A stretch of DNA of 64,000 bases. Origin: Paracoccus amoyensis (GTDB lineage: Bacteria; Pseudomonadota; Alphaproteobacteria; Rhodobacterales; Rhodobacteraceae). The notes under the pieces are model-generated. The model was given only the letters and a program-made list of their open reading frames with translations, was not told where the DNA came from and did not search any database. Shown piece after piece: positions 34,713 to 44,372 of the stretch (position 1 is its first letter; the number at the start of each line of letters is the position of its first letter). The DNA lies in the NCBI RefSeq assembly GCF_014490725.1, contig NZ_JACOQL010000005.1:124001-188000 (forward strand). The letters are read 5' to 3'. The position numbers and the translations under genes are program-made.

Positions 34713-37262
34713 ATGGCAAAAAAAATGCTGATCGACGCCACACATGCCGAGGAAACTCGGGTGGTTGTGGTCGACGGAACCAAGGTCGAAGAATTTGATT
34801 TCGAGACTATAAATAAACGGCAAATCTCGGGAAATATCTATCTGGCCAAAGTGACGCGGGTTGAGCCGTCGTTACAGGCGGCTTTTGTGGATTATGGCGG
34901 AAACCGCCACGGCTTTCTGGCTTTCGCCGAAATCCATCCGGATTACTATCAGATCCCTGCGGCAGACCGTGACGCGCTGATCGCCGAAGAACGCGCCTAC
35001 GCCGAAGCGCAGGAGGCAGAAGAAGCCAAACAGTCAGCGCGCCGCAAATCTCGCCGTCCTCGGGCCGAAGCCAGCACCAGCGGAGATGAGGTCGTCACTT
35101 CGGACGACGTTCTAGTGACGGATATCGATGCGGCTGACGCCTTGCTGGAAAGCGAAACGGCAACCGATGCGGTTGATGAGCCGATTGACGTGACCAGCAC
35201 GGCAGATGCTGACGAAAACAGCGATGATCGGTCCAAAGACAAGGACGACACGATCGAGTCGGTCGCTGAAGAAGACGTGACCGAAGAAATTCGTGTTTCG
35301 AAAAAGTCGCGCCCGCGCCGCTACAAGATTCAGGAAGTGATCAAGGTTCGCCAGATCATGCTGGTGCAGGTGGTCAAGGAAGAGCGCGGCAACAAGGGCG
35401 CGGCGCTGACCACGTATCTGTCGCTGCCGGGGCGTTACTGCGTTCTGATGCCCAATACCGCACGCGGCGGCGGGATCAGCCGCAAGATTACCAATGCTGT
35501 CGACCGCAAGAAGTTGAAGGATATCGCAGGCGAGTTGGACGTGCCCAAGGGCGCTGGCCTGATCATTCGCACTGCGGGCAGCCAACGCACCCGGACCGAA
35601 ATCCGGCGCGACTACGAATATCTGCTGCGTTTGTGGGAACAGATCCGCGATCTGACCTTCCGGTCGGTCGCACCTGCGCCGATCTACGAAGAGGGCGACC
35701 TGATCAAACGCACCATCCGCGATCTTTACAGCAAAGAGATCGACGAGGTTCTGGTCGAGGGTGAGCGCGGTTATCGCGTGGCCAAGGATTTCATGAAAAT
35801 GATCATGCCGTCCCACGCCAAGAACGTGAAACATTACGGCGATCCGATGCCGCTTTTTGCCCGTTATCAGGTCGAAAGCTATCTGTCGGGCATGTTCAAC
35901 CCGGTCGTGCAGTTGAAGTCGGGCGGTTATATCGTCATCGGTATTACCGAGGCGCTTGTCGCCATCGACGTGAACTCGGGCCGTGCCACCAAGGAAGGCA
36001 GTATCGAAGATACGGCGCTGAAAACCAACCTTGAAGCAGCGGATGAGGTCGCGCGTCAGGTCCGTTTGCGCGACCTTGCCGGCCTGATCGTCATCGACTT
36101 CATCGACATGGAAGAGCGTCGGAACAACGCCGCCGTCGAGAAGCGATTGAAAGACAAGTTGAAATCGGATCGCGCACGGATTCAGGTCGGCCGCATCTCG
36201 GGCTTTGGCCTGATGGAAATGTCGCGTCAACGTCTGCGCCCCGGGATGTTGGAAAGCACCACGCAGCCTTGCGCCCATTGCCACGGCACCGGTCTGATCC
36301 GCAGCGATGACAGCCTTGCACTGACGATTCTGCGCGCCATCGAGGAAGAGGGCACGCGCAAGCGTTCGCGCGAAGTGCTGGTCAAGGCACCCGTCGCGGT
36401 CAGCAACTTCCTGATGAACCAGAAGCGTGAGCATATCGCGACAATCGAAGCGCGTTATGGCATGTCCGTCCGGGTAGAGGCTGATCCCAGCCTGATTTCT
36501 CCCGATTTCGCGATCGAGAAGTTCAAGACGGCCACCCGCAATGTGCCGGAAATCGCGGCCCCTGTCCTTGGTGTCGACGCCGACCTGATGGCCCAGATCG
36601 ACGATGAGGACGAAGATGATGTCGCGCTGGCCGCAGAGGATCAAGACGAAGATCGTGATGAGGATGACAAGTCGGTCGCGAATGCCGATAATTCCGACGA
36701 GGAAAACGGCGATGGCAGCCGTTCGCGTCGCCGCCGCCGCCGCCGTCGCCGGAAAAACGGCGATCGGGCCGAAGGTGATGCACTGGACGCCGCAGACGAC
36801 AGCGCGAATGATACGAATGATGCTCAGCCCGACATGACGGAAGAGGCGGCTGAAACGGTCACCGCGGGCGAAGATAATAATTCTGCTCGCAAACGTCGGT
36901 CCCGTTCGCGTGGGCGCAAGAAAAACGATGATGCAGCTGCACCGGTCGAGGCTGGCGGCTTGCCCGATGTTGTCGACCTGCGCGACAATATCGGCGAGGA
37001 AAGCCGGGCCGAGGAATTGCCGGGCGTCAACATGCGCCCAGAGCCGACCGTGATCGAAACCCCGGCAGAACCAAAGCAGATCGCCGAAACCGTGGCGGCA
37101 CCGGCTGAACTGGCAATCGTCGAAACGACCGAAGAAGAAAGCCAGCAGTTTTCGGTGGATGAGGCTGCCAACGCGCCGGAAACGGATGCAGAACCCGAAA
37201 GCTTGCCGGAACACGCGTCGCCGCGTTCCAAGCGGCGTGGATGGTGGTCCGCCGGACGCTGA
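34713..37262 (+). CDS. rne: Ribonuclease E
   Basis: Main endoribonuclease of mRNA decay and rRNA/tRNA processing, 849 aa. The start MAKKMLIDA at 34713 is the family start. The S1 domain is split by a disordered, mainly acidic spacer at about residues 95-200, an alphaproteobacterial feature. The catalytic core keeps VAIDVNSGR and LIVIDFIDME, and the Zn-link is CAHCHGTG near residue 518. The C-terminal half is disordered, with an acidic stretch, an Arg block (about 669-682) and a second basic patch likely to bind RNA or helicases. It ends KRRGWWSAGR. A terminator follows directly. Confidence 0.96.
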   Translation: MAKKMLIDATHAEETRVVVVDGTKVEEFDFETINKRQISGNIYLAKVTRVEPSLQAAFVDYGGNRHGFLAFAEIHPDYYQIPAADRDALIAEERAYAEAQEAEEAKQSARRKSRRPRAEASTSGDEVVTSDDVLVTDIDAADALLESETATDAVDEPIDVTSTADADENSDDRSKDKDDTIESVAEEDVTEEIRVSKKSRPRRYKIQEVIKVRQIMLVQVVKEERGNKGAALTTYLSLPGRYCVLMPNTARGGGISRKITNAVDRKKLKDIAGELDVPKGAGLIIRTAGSQRTRTEIRRDYEYLLRLWEQIRDLTFRSVAPAPIYEEGDLIKRTIRDLYSKEIDEVLVEGERGYRVAKDFMKMIMPSHAKNVKHYGDPMPLFARYQVESYLSGMFNPVVQLKSGGYIVIGITEALVAIDVNSGRATKEGSIEDTALKTNLEAADEVARQVRLRDLAGLIVIDFIDMEERRNNAAVEKRLKDKLKSDRARIQVGRISGFGLMEMSRQRLRPGMLESTTQPCAHCHGTGLIRSDDSLALTILRAIEEEGTRKRSREVLVKAPVAVSNFLMNQKREHIATIEARYGMSVRVEADPSLISPDFAIEKFKTATRNVPEIAAPVLGVDADLMAQIDDEDEDDVALAAEDQDEDRDEDDKSVANADNSDEENGDGSRSRRRRRRRRRKNGDRAEGDALDAADDSANDTNDAQPDMTEEAAETVTAGEDNNSARKRRSRSRGRKKNDDAAAPVEAGGLPDVVDLRDNIGEESRAEELPGVNMRPEPTVIETPAEPKQIAETVAAPAELAIVETTEEESQQFSVDEAANAPETDAEPESLPEHASPRSKRRGWWSAGR

Positions 37263-37285
37263 TCCGGGTTGATCAAGACAAAACG

Positions 37286-37312
37286 GGGCGCGGTGAAAAC
37301 CGCGCCCTTTTC
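37286..37312 (+). terminator. Rho-independent terminator after rne
   Basis: Arms GGGCGCGGT and ACCGCGCCC enclose a GAAA tetraloop, followed by TTTT. It lies 23 bases after the rne stop. Confidence 0.9.
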
Positions 37313-37389
37313 GTTTGTCGGATCACGCCCACGAAGGCGTGACATCATGGCACCTGCCAAGTTCAGATATTGACGCTAAAGTGCCGTCC

Positions 37390-38133
37390 ATGTTGGGAAT
37401 CGATCTTGCCGCCGCCGCCTTTATCCCCGCCGCCGCTGTTGCGCTGTTTGCGGGGATACTTTCGTTTTTGTCGCCCTGTGTCCTGCCAATCGTGCCACCC
37501 TATCTGGCCTATATGACGGGTGTGGGCGTGAACGGCCTGAAGGAGAGAGAGCGCAGCGCGGTTCTGCCTGCGCTTTTCTTTGTTCTGGGGCTTTCGACGG
37601 TCTTTCTGGTGATGGGCTTTGCGGCCTCGGCATTTGGCCGCGCCTTTCTGCAGTATCAGGATATTCTGGCCAAAGTCGCGGGCGTCATGGTCATCGTCAT
37701 GGGTCTGCATTTCCTGCATATTATCCGTATTCCGATTCTGGATCAGGAGGCCCGGTTGACTGCGGGCAAACAGGACGGCGGCGCCTTTGGGGCCTATATC
37801 CTGGGTCTGGCCTTTGCCTTTGGCTGGACCCCCTGCATCGGCCCGCAACTGGGCATGATCCTGACCCTTGCCGCAACGGGGGGCGAGCTGTCGCGCGGCA
37901 CGGCGCTTTTGGCCATCTACGCCATCGGTCTTGGCATCCCGTTCCTGCTGGCGGCGATCTTCATCAACCGCTCGATCACGCTGATGAACCGCATCAAGCC
38001 CTGGCTGAGCACGATAGAGCGGGTCATGGGCGGCTTGCTTCTGGTTGTCGGGATCATGCTGATCACCGGTGCGTTTTCCGCCTTCAGTTTTTGGTTGCTG
38101 GAAACATTTCCTGCATTGGCAACTTTGGGATAA
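37390..38133 (+). CDS. ccdA: Cytochrome c biogenesis protein CcdA
   Basis: Six-helix membrane protein of 247 aa that carries electrons from cytoplasmic thioredoxin to periplasmic CcmG. The two essential cysteines are visible in SFLSPCVLPIVPPYLAYM (helix 1) and FGWTPCIGPQLG (helix 4). The start MLGIDLAAAAF at 37390 agrees with the family; the frame is open from 37315. It lies 12 kb from its partner ccmG and follows the rne terminator, so it has its own promoter. Confidence 0.94.
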   Translation: MLGIDLAAAAFIPAAAVALFAGILSFLSPCVLPIVPPYLAYMTGVGVNGLKERERSAVLPALFFVLGLSTVFLVMGFAASAFGRAFLQYQDILAKVAGVMVIVMGLHFLHIIRIPILDQEARLTAGKQDGGAFGAYILGLAFAFGWTPCIGPQLGMILTLAATGGELSRGTALLAIYAIGLGIPFLLAAIFINRSITLMNRIKPWLSTIERVMGGLLLVVGIMLITGAFSAFSFWLLETFPALATLG

Positions 38134-38159
38134 GGGTAAGGTTTTACGGATGCGCGCGC

Positions 38160-38176
38160 TGCGATGCTGCATCGCA
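38160..38176. repeat. Perfect inverted repeat after ccdA
   Basis: Seven-base arms TGCGATG and CATCGCA flank CTG, in the gap between ccdA and the propeller gene. There is no T run, so it looks more like an operator or hairpin than a terminator. Confidence 0.45.
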
Positions 38177-38252
38177 ATGTGTTTGACCGCCGGCTTGACA
38201 GACATGTCGCGCCTTCTTCTGGGCAGGCAATAATTGATCAAGGTCATGATGT

Positions 38253-39152
38253 ATGTGTGCCCAACCCAGAACCCTTGCTTCCGGTCAGCGCTGCCAGATC
38301 TGGGTCCATGACACGAAAACCGGCGATAGTTTTCTGATCCTTGAAACGCGCGGACTTCTGTTGGAAGCGCCGAACTGGACGCTTGACGGACAGGCGCTGA
38401 TCGTGAATGGCGACGGCGGGCTTTGGCGGCTCGATCTTGCTGATCCCGGTCTGCGATCGATCGCCCTGACCGGGCTACCTGCAATCAACAACGACCACGT
38501 CCTGGACCCCGATGGGCAGCATATCTATGTCTCGACCTATGACGACTGGCAAATCTATCGGGCACCTCTTGCGGGGGGCCGCGCACGGCGAGTCACTGGC
38601 AAGGACGGGCCGGACGGGCTGCTCCATTTTCTGCATGGCGTATCGCCGGATGGTCGGCAACTGGCCTTTGTCGGTGTTCAGGCTGACCTGACGGCTGGTC
38701 GGTTGCGGATGACCTCGGCTGAAATTTGCACGATAGGGTGGGACGGGCAGGGTTTTCGCCAGATCACCCGCGCGGGTGTTCCGGCTGACGGGCCGGAATA
38801 CAGCCCAAACGCAGAATGGATTTATTTCAATACCGAAGTGTTTTCCGGGCACGCCCAGATTGCGCGGATGCGACCGGACGGCGCGGGTCTGACACGATTG
38901 ACGTATTCTGAAACCGTTGACTGGTTTCCACACCTGTCCCCCGATGGCCGTATGGCGGTCTATCTGGCCTATCCAAACGGAACCAATGGGCATCCCGAAA
39001 ATCTGTGGGTCGATCTGATGCTGGTTCACGACGAAGATTGGTCAAACCCCGCTCATGCGGTGCGATTGTTTGGTGGGCAAGGAACGATCAATGTGAACAG
39101 CTGGGCGCCCGATAGCCGGCGATTTTCCTATGTCGCCTATCCGACCGATTGA
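38253..39152 (+). CDS. TolB-like beta-propeller protein without signal peptide
   Basis: A 299-aa protein made of PD40/WD40-type repeats. Examples are HGVSPDGRQLAFVG, GPEYSPNAEWIYFNTE and FPHLSPDGRMAVYLAYP. The family resembles the C-terminal propeller of TolB. No signal peptide is visible, so it is probably cytoplasmic and unlikely to act in the Tol-Pal system; no tol or pal genes are nearby. The start at 38253 has AAGG 10 bases upstream. Oligogalacturonide- or peptide-related roles of similar propellers are possible. Confidence 0.78.
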   Translation: MCAQPRTLASGQRCQIWVHDTKTGDSFLILETRGLLLEAPNWTLDGQALIVNGDGGLWRLDLADPGLRSIALTGLPAINNDHVLDPDGQHIYVSTYDDWQIYRAPLAGGRARRVTGKDGPDGLLHFLHGVSPDGRQLAFVGVQADLTAGRLRMTSAEICTIGWDGQGFRQITRAGVPADGPEYSPNAEWIYFNTEVFSGHAQIARMRPDGAGLTRLTYSETVDWFPHLSPDGRMAVYLAYPNGTNGHPENLWVDLMLVHDEDWSNPAHAVRLFGGQGTINVNSWAPDSRRFSYVAYPTD

Positions 39153-39197
39153 TCGCCGTGGAAAATCCGACAGGGTGAGACAAAAACAGGAGCCGAT

Positions 39198-40063
39198 ATG
39201 AAACCCGATACGCCAGACCATGCCGCACCCGCAGATGCCGACGCCCGTCGTCAGATTGCCCCCGTGACCTGCTACCCTGTCAAGGATTTGCCCCATCCTG
39301 AGCTGCCGGCAATGCAGGCTGCCCGTGCTGGCTGGGTCAAGGTCAGCGAAACCCTGATCCCGCCACGTGATGCGCGTTGTTTTGATGTGCCCGCCGGTCA
39401 CTTCTTTCGGATCACCAGCGTCGAAGGGCCGCAAGTCGGCGATCTGAACCTGTGGTCCGCCGATCTGTCCGAGCGCTTCTACTCGGGCAAAACGCGGGCG
39501 CTGCATGGCACGCATCTGTCCACTGGCGACCAGCTTTGGTCATCGTTTCCGACCATGCGCCCGATGGCCACGATCACCGACGATACGCTGGATTGGTATG
39601 GGTTCGATGACTATGGGCTGTCTGTTCACGATGTCATCGGGACGCGCTGTGATCCTTATACGCATAACCTGTTGTCGGATGGCGGGCAGTATCACCATTG
39701 CTGCCATTCCAACCTGACCCGCGCGCTGGCCAGCAAGCGGGGCTTGCCCTTGCCCGAAGCCGAAAAGCTGGTCCATGATGTGCTGAATGTCTTCAGTGCA
39801 CCGGGTTTTCCCGTCAGACCGGGCAATATATGATGAAAGCCAGCCCGGTCCGTCCCGGCGACTATCTGGAGTTCTTTTCCGAGATCGACCTGCTGGCGGC
39901 ATTGTCAGCCTGCCCGGGCGGTGACTGCAGTGCGGCCCATTCCTCGGATCTGGCCGCATGTTTTCCCCTGATGGTCGAGGTTTTCCGCCCTGTTGCGCCG
40001 CCGAAAGGCTGGTCCGCTGCGCCCGTCAACGCCTATGACCGCGGCCACGGTTGGTCGGCGTAA
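39198..40063 (+). pseudogene. DUF1989 (urea carboxylase-associated) protein, split by a frameshift
   Basis: The family is tied to urea and amino-acid nitrogen metabolism. The first frame runs 39198-39833 and keeps DARCFDVPAGHFFRI, QVGDLNLW and HCCHSNLTRAL, then ends early. The second frame (to 40063) carries MMKASPVRPGDYLEFF and the Cys-rich CPGGDCSAAHSSD. Restoring one T near 39796 (AGTGC to AGTTGC) rejoins them as FSCTGFSRQTGQYMMKAS and gives 288 aa. The start has AGGAG. No degeneration is visible elsewhere, so a recent mutation or a read error is likely. The loss would remove the second half. Confidence 0.85.
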
Positions 40064-40242
40064 AGGCCGGACGCTGATCGACCTGACGATCTGACTGGAC
40101 CGCGATCAGGGGCTGAATTCCTCTGCGTCGGTTCTGTGCGCGGTCATGCAATCCGTAGTAGCGCGGCGTGGTTTTTCGCGTTATGCTGAACTTCAGACCC
40201 GGGAAAACTGGGCGAAACAGAGGCAGTGACGGCGGTATTCCC

Positions 40243-41406
40243 ATGACCGAGATGGTCTTTGGTGCCACGCCCTTACGGGCGGGTGACCCGATTCTACCCC
40301 GCTGGTGGCGGACTTTGGACAAATGGTCCCTTGCATGCGTGCTGGGCCTGTTTGCAATTGGTCTGTTGCTTGGTTTGGCGGCCTCGGTGCCGCTGGCGGA
40401 AAAAAACAACCTTCCACGATTCTATTATGTTGAACGTCAGGCCTTGTTCGGCGGCCTTGCCCTTGTGGTGATGCTGGTCATTTCGATGATGTCGCCCAAG
40501 CAGATCCGGCGCATCGGGGTGATGGGGTTTCTGGTCTCTTTCGTGCTTATTCTGGTGCTGCCAGTCATCGGCACGGATTTCGGCAAGGGCGCAACCCGCT
40601 GGCTCAGCCTTGGCTTCGTCTCGATCCAGCCGTCCGAGTTTCTGAAGCCGGGCTTTGTCGCCCTGTGCGCATGGTTCATGGCTGCCAGCCAAGAGGTCGG
40701 CGGCCCACCCGGCAAGCTGTATTCTTTCCTGGCCGCCATGGTGGTCGTGGTCTTGCTGGCACTGCAACCCGACTTTGGTCAGGCCTCGCTGGTGCTGTTT
40801 TCATGGCTGGTGATGTATTTTGTCGCTGGCGCACCGATGATCCTGCTGATGGGCGTGGCGGGGATCGCGGTCATGGGCGGCTTTTTTGCCTACGGTGCCT
40901 CGGAACACTTTGCACGTCGGATCAACGGCTTTCTGTCCTCCGAAATCGACCCGCGCACGCAGATCGGTTACGCGACAAAGGCCATTCAGGACGGCGGCTT
41001 CTTTGGTGTCGGCGTCGGCGAAGGCTCGGTCAAATGGTCGCTGCCGGATGCGCATACCGACTTTATCATCGCCGTCGCGGCCGAGGAATATGGCACCATC
41101 ATGGTGATGGCCATCATTCTGCTTTACTGCACCATCGTCGTGCGTTCGCTGCTGCGGATGCTGAAAGAGCGTGACCCCTTTGCCCGCATCGCCGGAACCG
41201 GCCTTGCCTGCGCATTCGGGGTGCAGGCGCTGATCAATATGGGGGTGGCCGTGCGTCTGCTGCCCGCCAAGGGGATGACGCTGCCCTTTGTCAGCTATGG
41301 CGGCTCGTCCGTGATCGCATCCGGCATTGCGATGGGCATGTTGCTGGCCCTGACCAGAACACGTCCGCAAGGTGAATTTGCCGAAATCCTGCGGCGGAGA
41401 CATTGA
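40243..41406 (+). CDS. ftsW: Peptidoglycan glycosyltransferase FtsW
   Basis: SEDS-family septal peptidoglycan polymerase, 387 aa with ten helices. Diagnostic loops include [20 protein letters not shown] (helix 3-4 loop), [10 protein letters not shown] and the C-terminal [20 protein letters not shown]. The family-like start is at 40243, although the frame opens at 40168. It begins the division gene run. In this window murD and mraY are not directly upstream, so the dcw cluster is split here. murG overlaps its stop by one base. Confidence 0.95.
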   Translation: MTEMVFGATPLRAGDPILPRWWRTLDKWSLACVLGLFAIGLLLGLAASVPLAEKNNLPRFYYVERQALFGGLALVVMLVISMMSPKQIRRIGVMGFLVSFVLILVLPVIGTDFGKGATRWLSLGFVSIQPSEFLKPGFVALCAWFMAASQEVGGPPGKLYSFLAAMVVVVLLALQPDFGQASLVLFSWLVMYFVAGAPMILLMGVAGIAVMGGFFAYGASEHFARRINGFLSSEIDPRTQIGYATKAIQDGGFFGVGVGEGSVKWSLPDAHTDFIIAVAAEEYGTIMVMAIILLYCTIVVRSLLRMLKERDPFARIAGTGLACAFGVQALINMGVAVRLLPAKGMTLPFVSYGGSSVIASGIAMGMLLALTRTRPQGEFAEILRRRH

Positions 41407-42491
41407 TGCCCGCACCGCTTGCCCTGATTGCCGCCGGGGGAACCGGCGGCCATATGTTTCCTGCTCAGGCGTTGGCCGAGCTGTTGTTGGCCGAAGGCTG
41501 GCGGGTGAAGCTTTCCACCGATGATCGCGGTGCGCGTTATGCAGGTGGCTTCCCCGATGCGGTGCAGCGCAGCGTGGTGAAATCGGCAACGACCGCTCGC
41601 GGCGGGCTGATGGGTAAACTGACGGCGCCGATGAAAATTGCCGCTGGTGTCATGGACGCCCGAAAGGATTTCAAGGCCGACCGCCCCTCGGTCGTGATCG
41701 GCTTTGGTGGCTATCCGACCATTCCTGCCATGTCGGCGGCGGTGTCGTTGGGTATTCCTTGCATGATCCACGAACAGAACGGTGTGATGGGGCGCGTCAA
41801 TCGGCTGTTTTCGCATCGGGTCAACCGGGTTGCCTGCGGCACGTGGCCGACCGATCTGCCCAAAGGTGTGCAGGGCATCCACACCGGCAACCCCGTCCGC
41901 GCCGCCGTGCTGGAATATTCCGCAGCGCCTTACGTTCCACCGGGGCAGGGCGAACTTCACGTCTTGGTGATTGGCGGCAGTCAGGGTGCGCGCGTGCTGT
42001 CGGACGTGGTTCCCGCCGCGATCGCCGGGCTGCCGGATATGATGCGCCCGCGCTTGCGCGTCAGCCATCAGGCCCGCGCCGAAGATGCCGAACGCGTCAC
42101 GGCCGCCTATGCCGCCGCCGGGGTCCAGGCCGAGGTTCAGCCTTTCTTTTCAGACGTTCCCCAACGTCTTGCGCAGGCGCAATTGGTCATCAGCCGGTCG
42201 GGCGCGTCGTCCCTCGCGGATATCACCGTGATTGGCCGCCCGGCGATCCTGATTCCCTATGCCGCCGCCACCGGCGATCATCAAACGGCCAACGCGCGGG
42301 CTTTGGCGCAATCCGGCGCGGCACGGGTTCTGCCGGAATCCACGCTTGACGCGGCCGGCCTGACGCGCGACATGCGCCAGATCCTCGATAATCCCGCGCA
42401 GGCCATGACAATGGCCGATGCTGCGCTGACCCTGGCCCGCCCCGATGCGGCGCGAAGGCTGTTTGAAATCGTCACGGAGATTGCGCGATGA
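41406..42491 (+). CDS. murG: UDP-GlcNAc transferase MurG (lipid II synthesis)
   Basis: Adds GlcNAc to lipid I on the inner face of the membrane; 361 aa. The N-terminal [15 protein letters not shown] loop and the [11 protein letters not shown] strand bind acceptor. The C-terminal [16 protein letters not shown] and [11 protein letters not shown] loops bind UDP-GlcNAc. The ATG at 41406 overlaps the ftsW stop by one base, and murC overlaps its end by four. Confidence 0.96.
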   Translation: MPAPLALIAAGGTGGHMFPAQALAELLLAEGWRVKLSTDDRGARYAGGFPDAVQRSVVKSATTARGGLMGKLTAPMKIAAGVMDARKDFKADRPSVVIGFGGYPTIPAMSAAVSLGIPCMIHEQNGVMGRVNRLFSHRVNRVACGTWPTDLPKGVQGIHTGNPVRAAVLEYSAAPYVPPGQGELHVLVIGGSQGARVLSDVVPAAIAGLPDMMRPRLRVSHQARAEDAERVTAAYAAAGVQAEVQPFFSDVPQRLAQAQLVISRSGASSLADITVIGRPAILIPYAAATGDHQTANARALAQSGAARVLPESTLDAAGLTRDMRQILDNPAQAMTMADAALTLARPDAARRLFEIVTEIAR

Positions 42492-43915
42492 ACGCTGCGA
42501 CAAAACTTCCCGGTGAACTGGGCCCGATTCATTTTGTAGGTATCGGCGGCATCGGGATGTCGGGCATCGCCGAGGTTTTGCTGACACTGGGTTATCAGGT
42601 GCAGGGCAGCGACCTGAAGCGCAGCAAGATCACCGACCGGCTGGAAACCCTTGGCGCCACCGTGTTCGAAGGCCAGCGCGCCGAAAATATCGGTCAGGCA
42701 GGGGTCATTGTCATCTCGACCGCGATCAAGAAGGGCAACCCCGAGCTTGAGGAGGCGCGTCGGCGCGGCCTTCCCGTGGTTCGCCGGGCCGAAATGCTGG
42801 CCGAACTGATGCGGATGAAATCCAACATCGCCATCGCCGGAACGCATGGCAAGACAACCACCACGACCATGGTTGCCACGCTGCTGGATGCGGGCGGCAT
42901 TGATCCGACCGTCATCAATGGCGGAGTGATCCATGCCTATGGGTCGAACGCCCGCGCCGGTGCCGGCGAATGGATGGTGGTCGAGGCTGACGAATCCGAT
43001 GGCAGCTTCAACCGATTGCCCGCCGATATCGCCATCATCACCAATATCGACCCCGAGCATATGGAACATTGGGGCAGCTTTGACGCCTTGCGTCAGGGAT
43101 TTTACAACTTTGCTTCCGGCATCCCGTTTTACGGTCTTGCCGTCTGCTGCACGGATCACCCCGAGGTTCAGTCGCTGGTCGGCAAGCTGACCGACCGCCG
43201 CGTCGTGACCTTTGGCTTCAACGCGCAGGCCGACGTTCGCGCCCTGAACCTGCATTACAAGAACGGTATCGCCCATTTCGACATCGCCCTGCAAGGCGAA
43301 GGCCCGAATGAAAACGGCGAGGTTGAGATCATCGAAGGCTGCACCCTGCCCATGCCGGGTGATCACAACGTGTCCAACTGTCTGGCCGCCGTTGCCGTCG
43401 CCCGCCACCTTGGCATGAAGAAAGCCGAGATCCGCGACGCGCTGGCCAAATTCGGCGGCGTCGGACGTCGTTTCACCCGCGTGGGTGAAGTGAACGGCGT
43501 CACCATCATCGACGATTACGGCCATCACCCGGTCGAAATTGCAGCCGTCCTGAAAGCCGCGCGGCAGGCCAGCGAAGGCCGCGTCATCGCGGTGCATCAG
43601 CCGCATCGCTATTCGCGCCTGTCGAACCTGTTCGAGGATTTCTGCACCTGTTTCAACGAAGCCGATGTCGTGGCCATTGCCGAGGTTTATGCCGCTGGCG
43701 AAGACCCCATCCCGGGCGCGTCGCGTGATGATCTGGTTGCAGGCTTGATCGCCCACGGCCACCGCCATGCGCGCGCCATCCTGAACGAAGATGATCTGGC
43801 GCGGCTGGTCCGCGAACAGGCGCGACCGGGCGATATGGTCGTTTGCCTTGGGGCCGGGACGATCTCTACCTGGGCCAATGCGCTGCCCGCCAAATTGCAA
43901 GAGGCTGCTGCGTGA
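42488..43915 (+). CDS. murC: UDP-N-acetylmuramate--L-alanine ligase
   Basis: Adds the first amino acid of the peptidoglycan stem; 475 aa. The Rossmann opening [18 protein letters not shown], the ATP loop [15 protein letters not shown] and the [12 protein letters not shown] and [10 protein letters not shown] segments identify it. Start and stop overlap murG and the DUF2484 gene by four bases each, which indicates coupled translation. Confidence 0.96.
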   Translation: MNAATKLPGELGPIHFVGIGGIGMSGIAEVLLTLGYQVQGSDLKRSKITDRLETLGATVFEGQRAENIGQAGVIVISTAIKKGNPELEEARRRGLPVVRRAEMLAELMRMKSNIAIAGTHGKTTTTTMVATLLDAGGIDPTVINGGVIHAYGSNARAGAGEWMVVEADESDGSFNRLPADIAIITNIDPEHMEHWGSFDALRQGFYNFASGIPFYGLAVCCTDHPEVQSLVGKLTDRRVVTFGFNAQADVRALNLHYKNGIAHFDIALQGEGPNENGEVEIIEGCTLPMPGDHNVSNCLAAVAVARHLGMKKAEIRDALAKFGGVGRRFTRVGEVNGVTIIDDYGHHPVEIAAVLKAARQASEGRVIAVHQPHRYSRLSNLFEDFCTCFNEADVVAIAEVYAAGEDPIPGASRDDLVAGLIAHGHRHARAILNEDDLARLVREQARPGDMVVCLGAGTISTWANALPAKLQEAAA

Positions 43916-44172
43916 CCACGTCGCATATCTGTTCGCTGCTGGCGATCGGCTGCTGGCTTTTGCTGGTGGTATTGGCCCATTGGCTGCCGGTGAAATATCG
44001 CCAGCAAGCCTTCTGGGGGCTGATCGCCCTTGGCGTTCCAACCCTTGGCCTCATCACGTTGCATTGGGGTCCCGGCGTCGGCATCGGCGCCTTTGCAATT
44101 GGCGTCTGCGCCTTGTTCACCCGGCCCCTGCGGGCGATCAACCCGATCAGCCCGACGACCGAACAGGGGTAA
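43912..44172 (+). CDS. DUF2484 small membrane protein
   Basis: An 86-aa protein with three hydrophobic helices, starting at GTG 43912 within the murC stop overlap. The family (DUF2484) is known in Rhodobacterales and usually sits between murC and murB, as here. The function is unknown; its placement suggests a cell-wall role. It is the last gene of the unbroken ftsW run, because an unrelated gene follows before murB. Confidence 0.85.
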   Translation: MTTSHICSLLAIGCWLLLVVLAHWLPVKYRQQAFWGLIALGVPTLGLITLHWGPGVGIGAFAIGVCALFTRPLRAINPISPTTEQG

Positions 44173-44372
44173 GGACGCAGCCACCCCTGATGGCATGAAG
44201 GGAGGACGGGCTTTTTGCTACAGCCAGAAACTGCCTAAACCCATCTTTCAGCTGCCTTGCTCCTTGGCTGTATATGCCGGCGTGATGCGCGTATTTTTAA
44301 CGCATCCATTGACCCTCATAATGCCGCAGTGTTGGACTTGCGACGTTGTTTGGCATCACGCATATTCGCACC

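Noticed and set aside
35112..37214. A 700-codon open frame antisense to rne
   Set aside because: Its sequence lacks any family feature and follows from GC-biased codon positions of rne; the plus strand is unambiguous RNase E.
38150..38233. A 27-codon frame between ccdA and the propeller gene
   Set aside because: No ribosome site; it is explained by the inverted repeat and chance. Too short to support without conservation.
42281..44041. A 586-codon open frame antisense to murG/murC/DUF2484
   Set aside because: It runs across three certain genes on the opposite strand and has the His/Gln/Arg-rich composition of a shadow frame.
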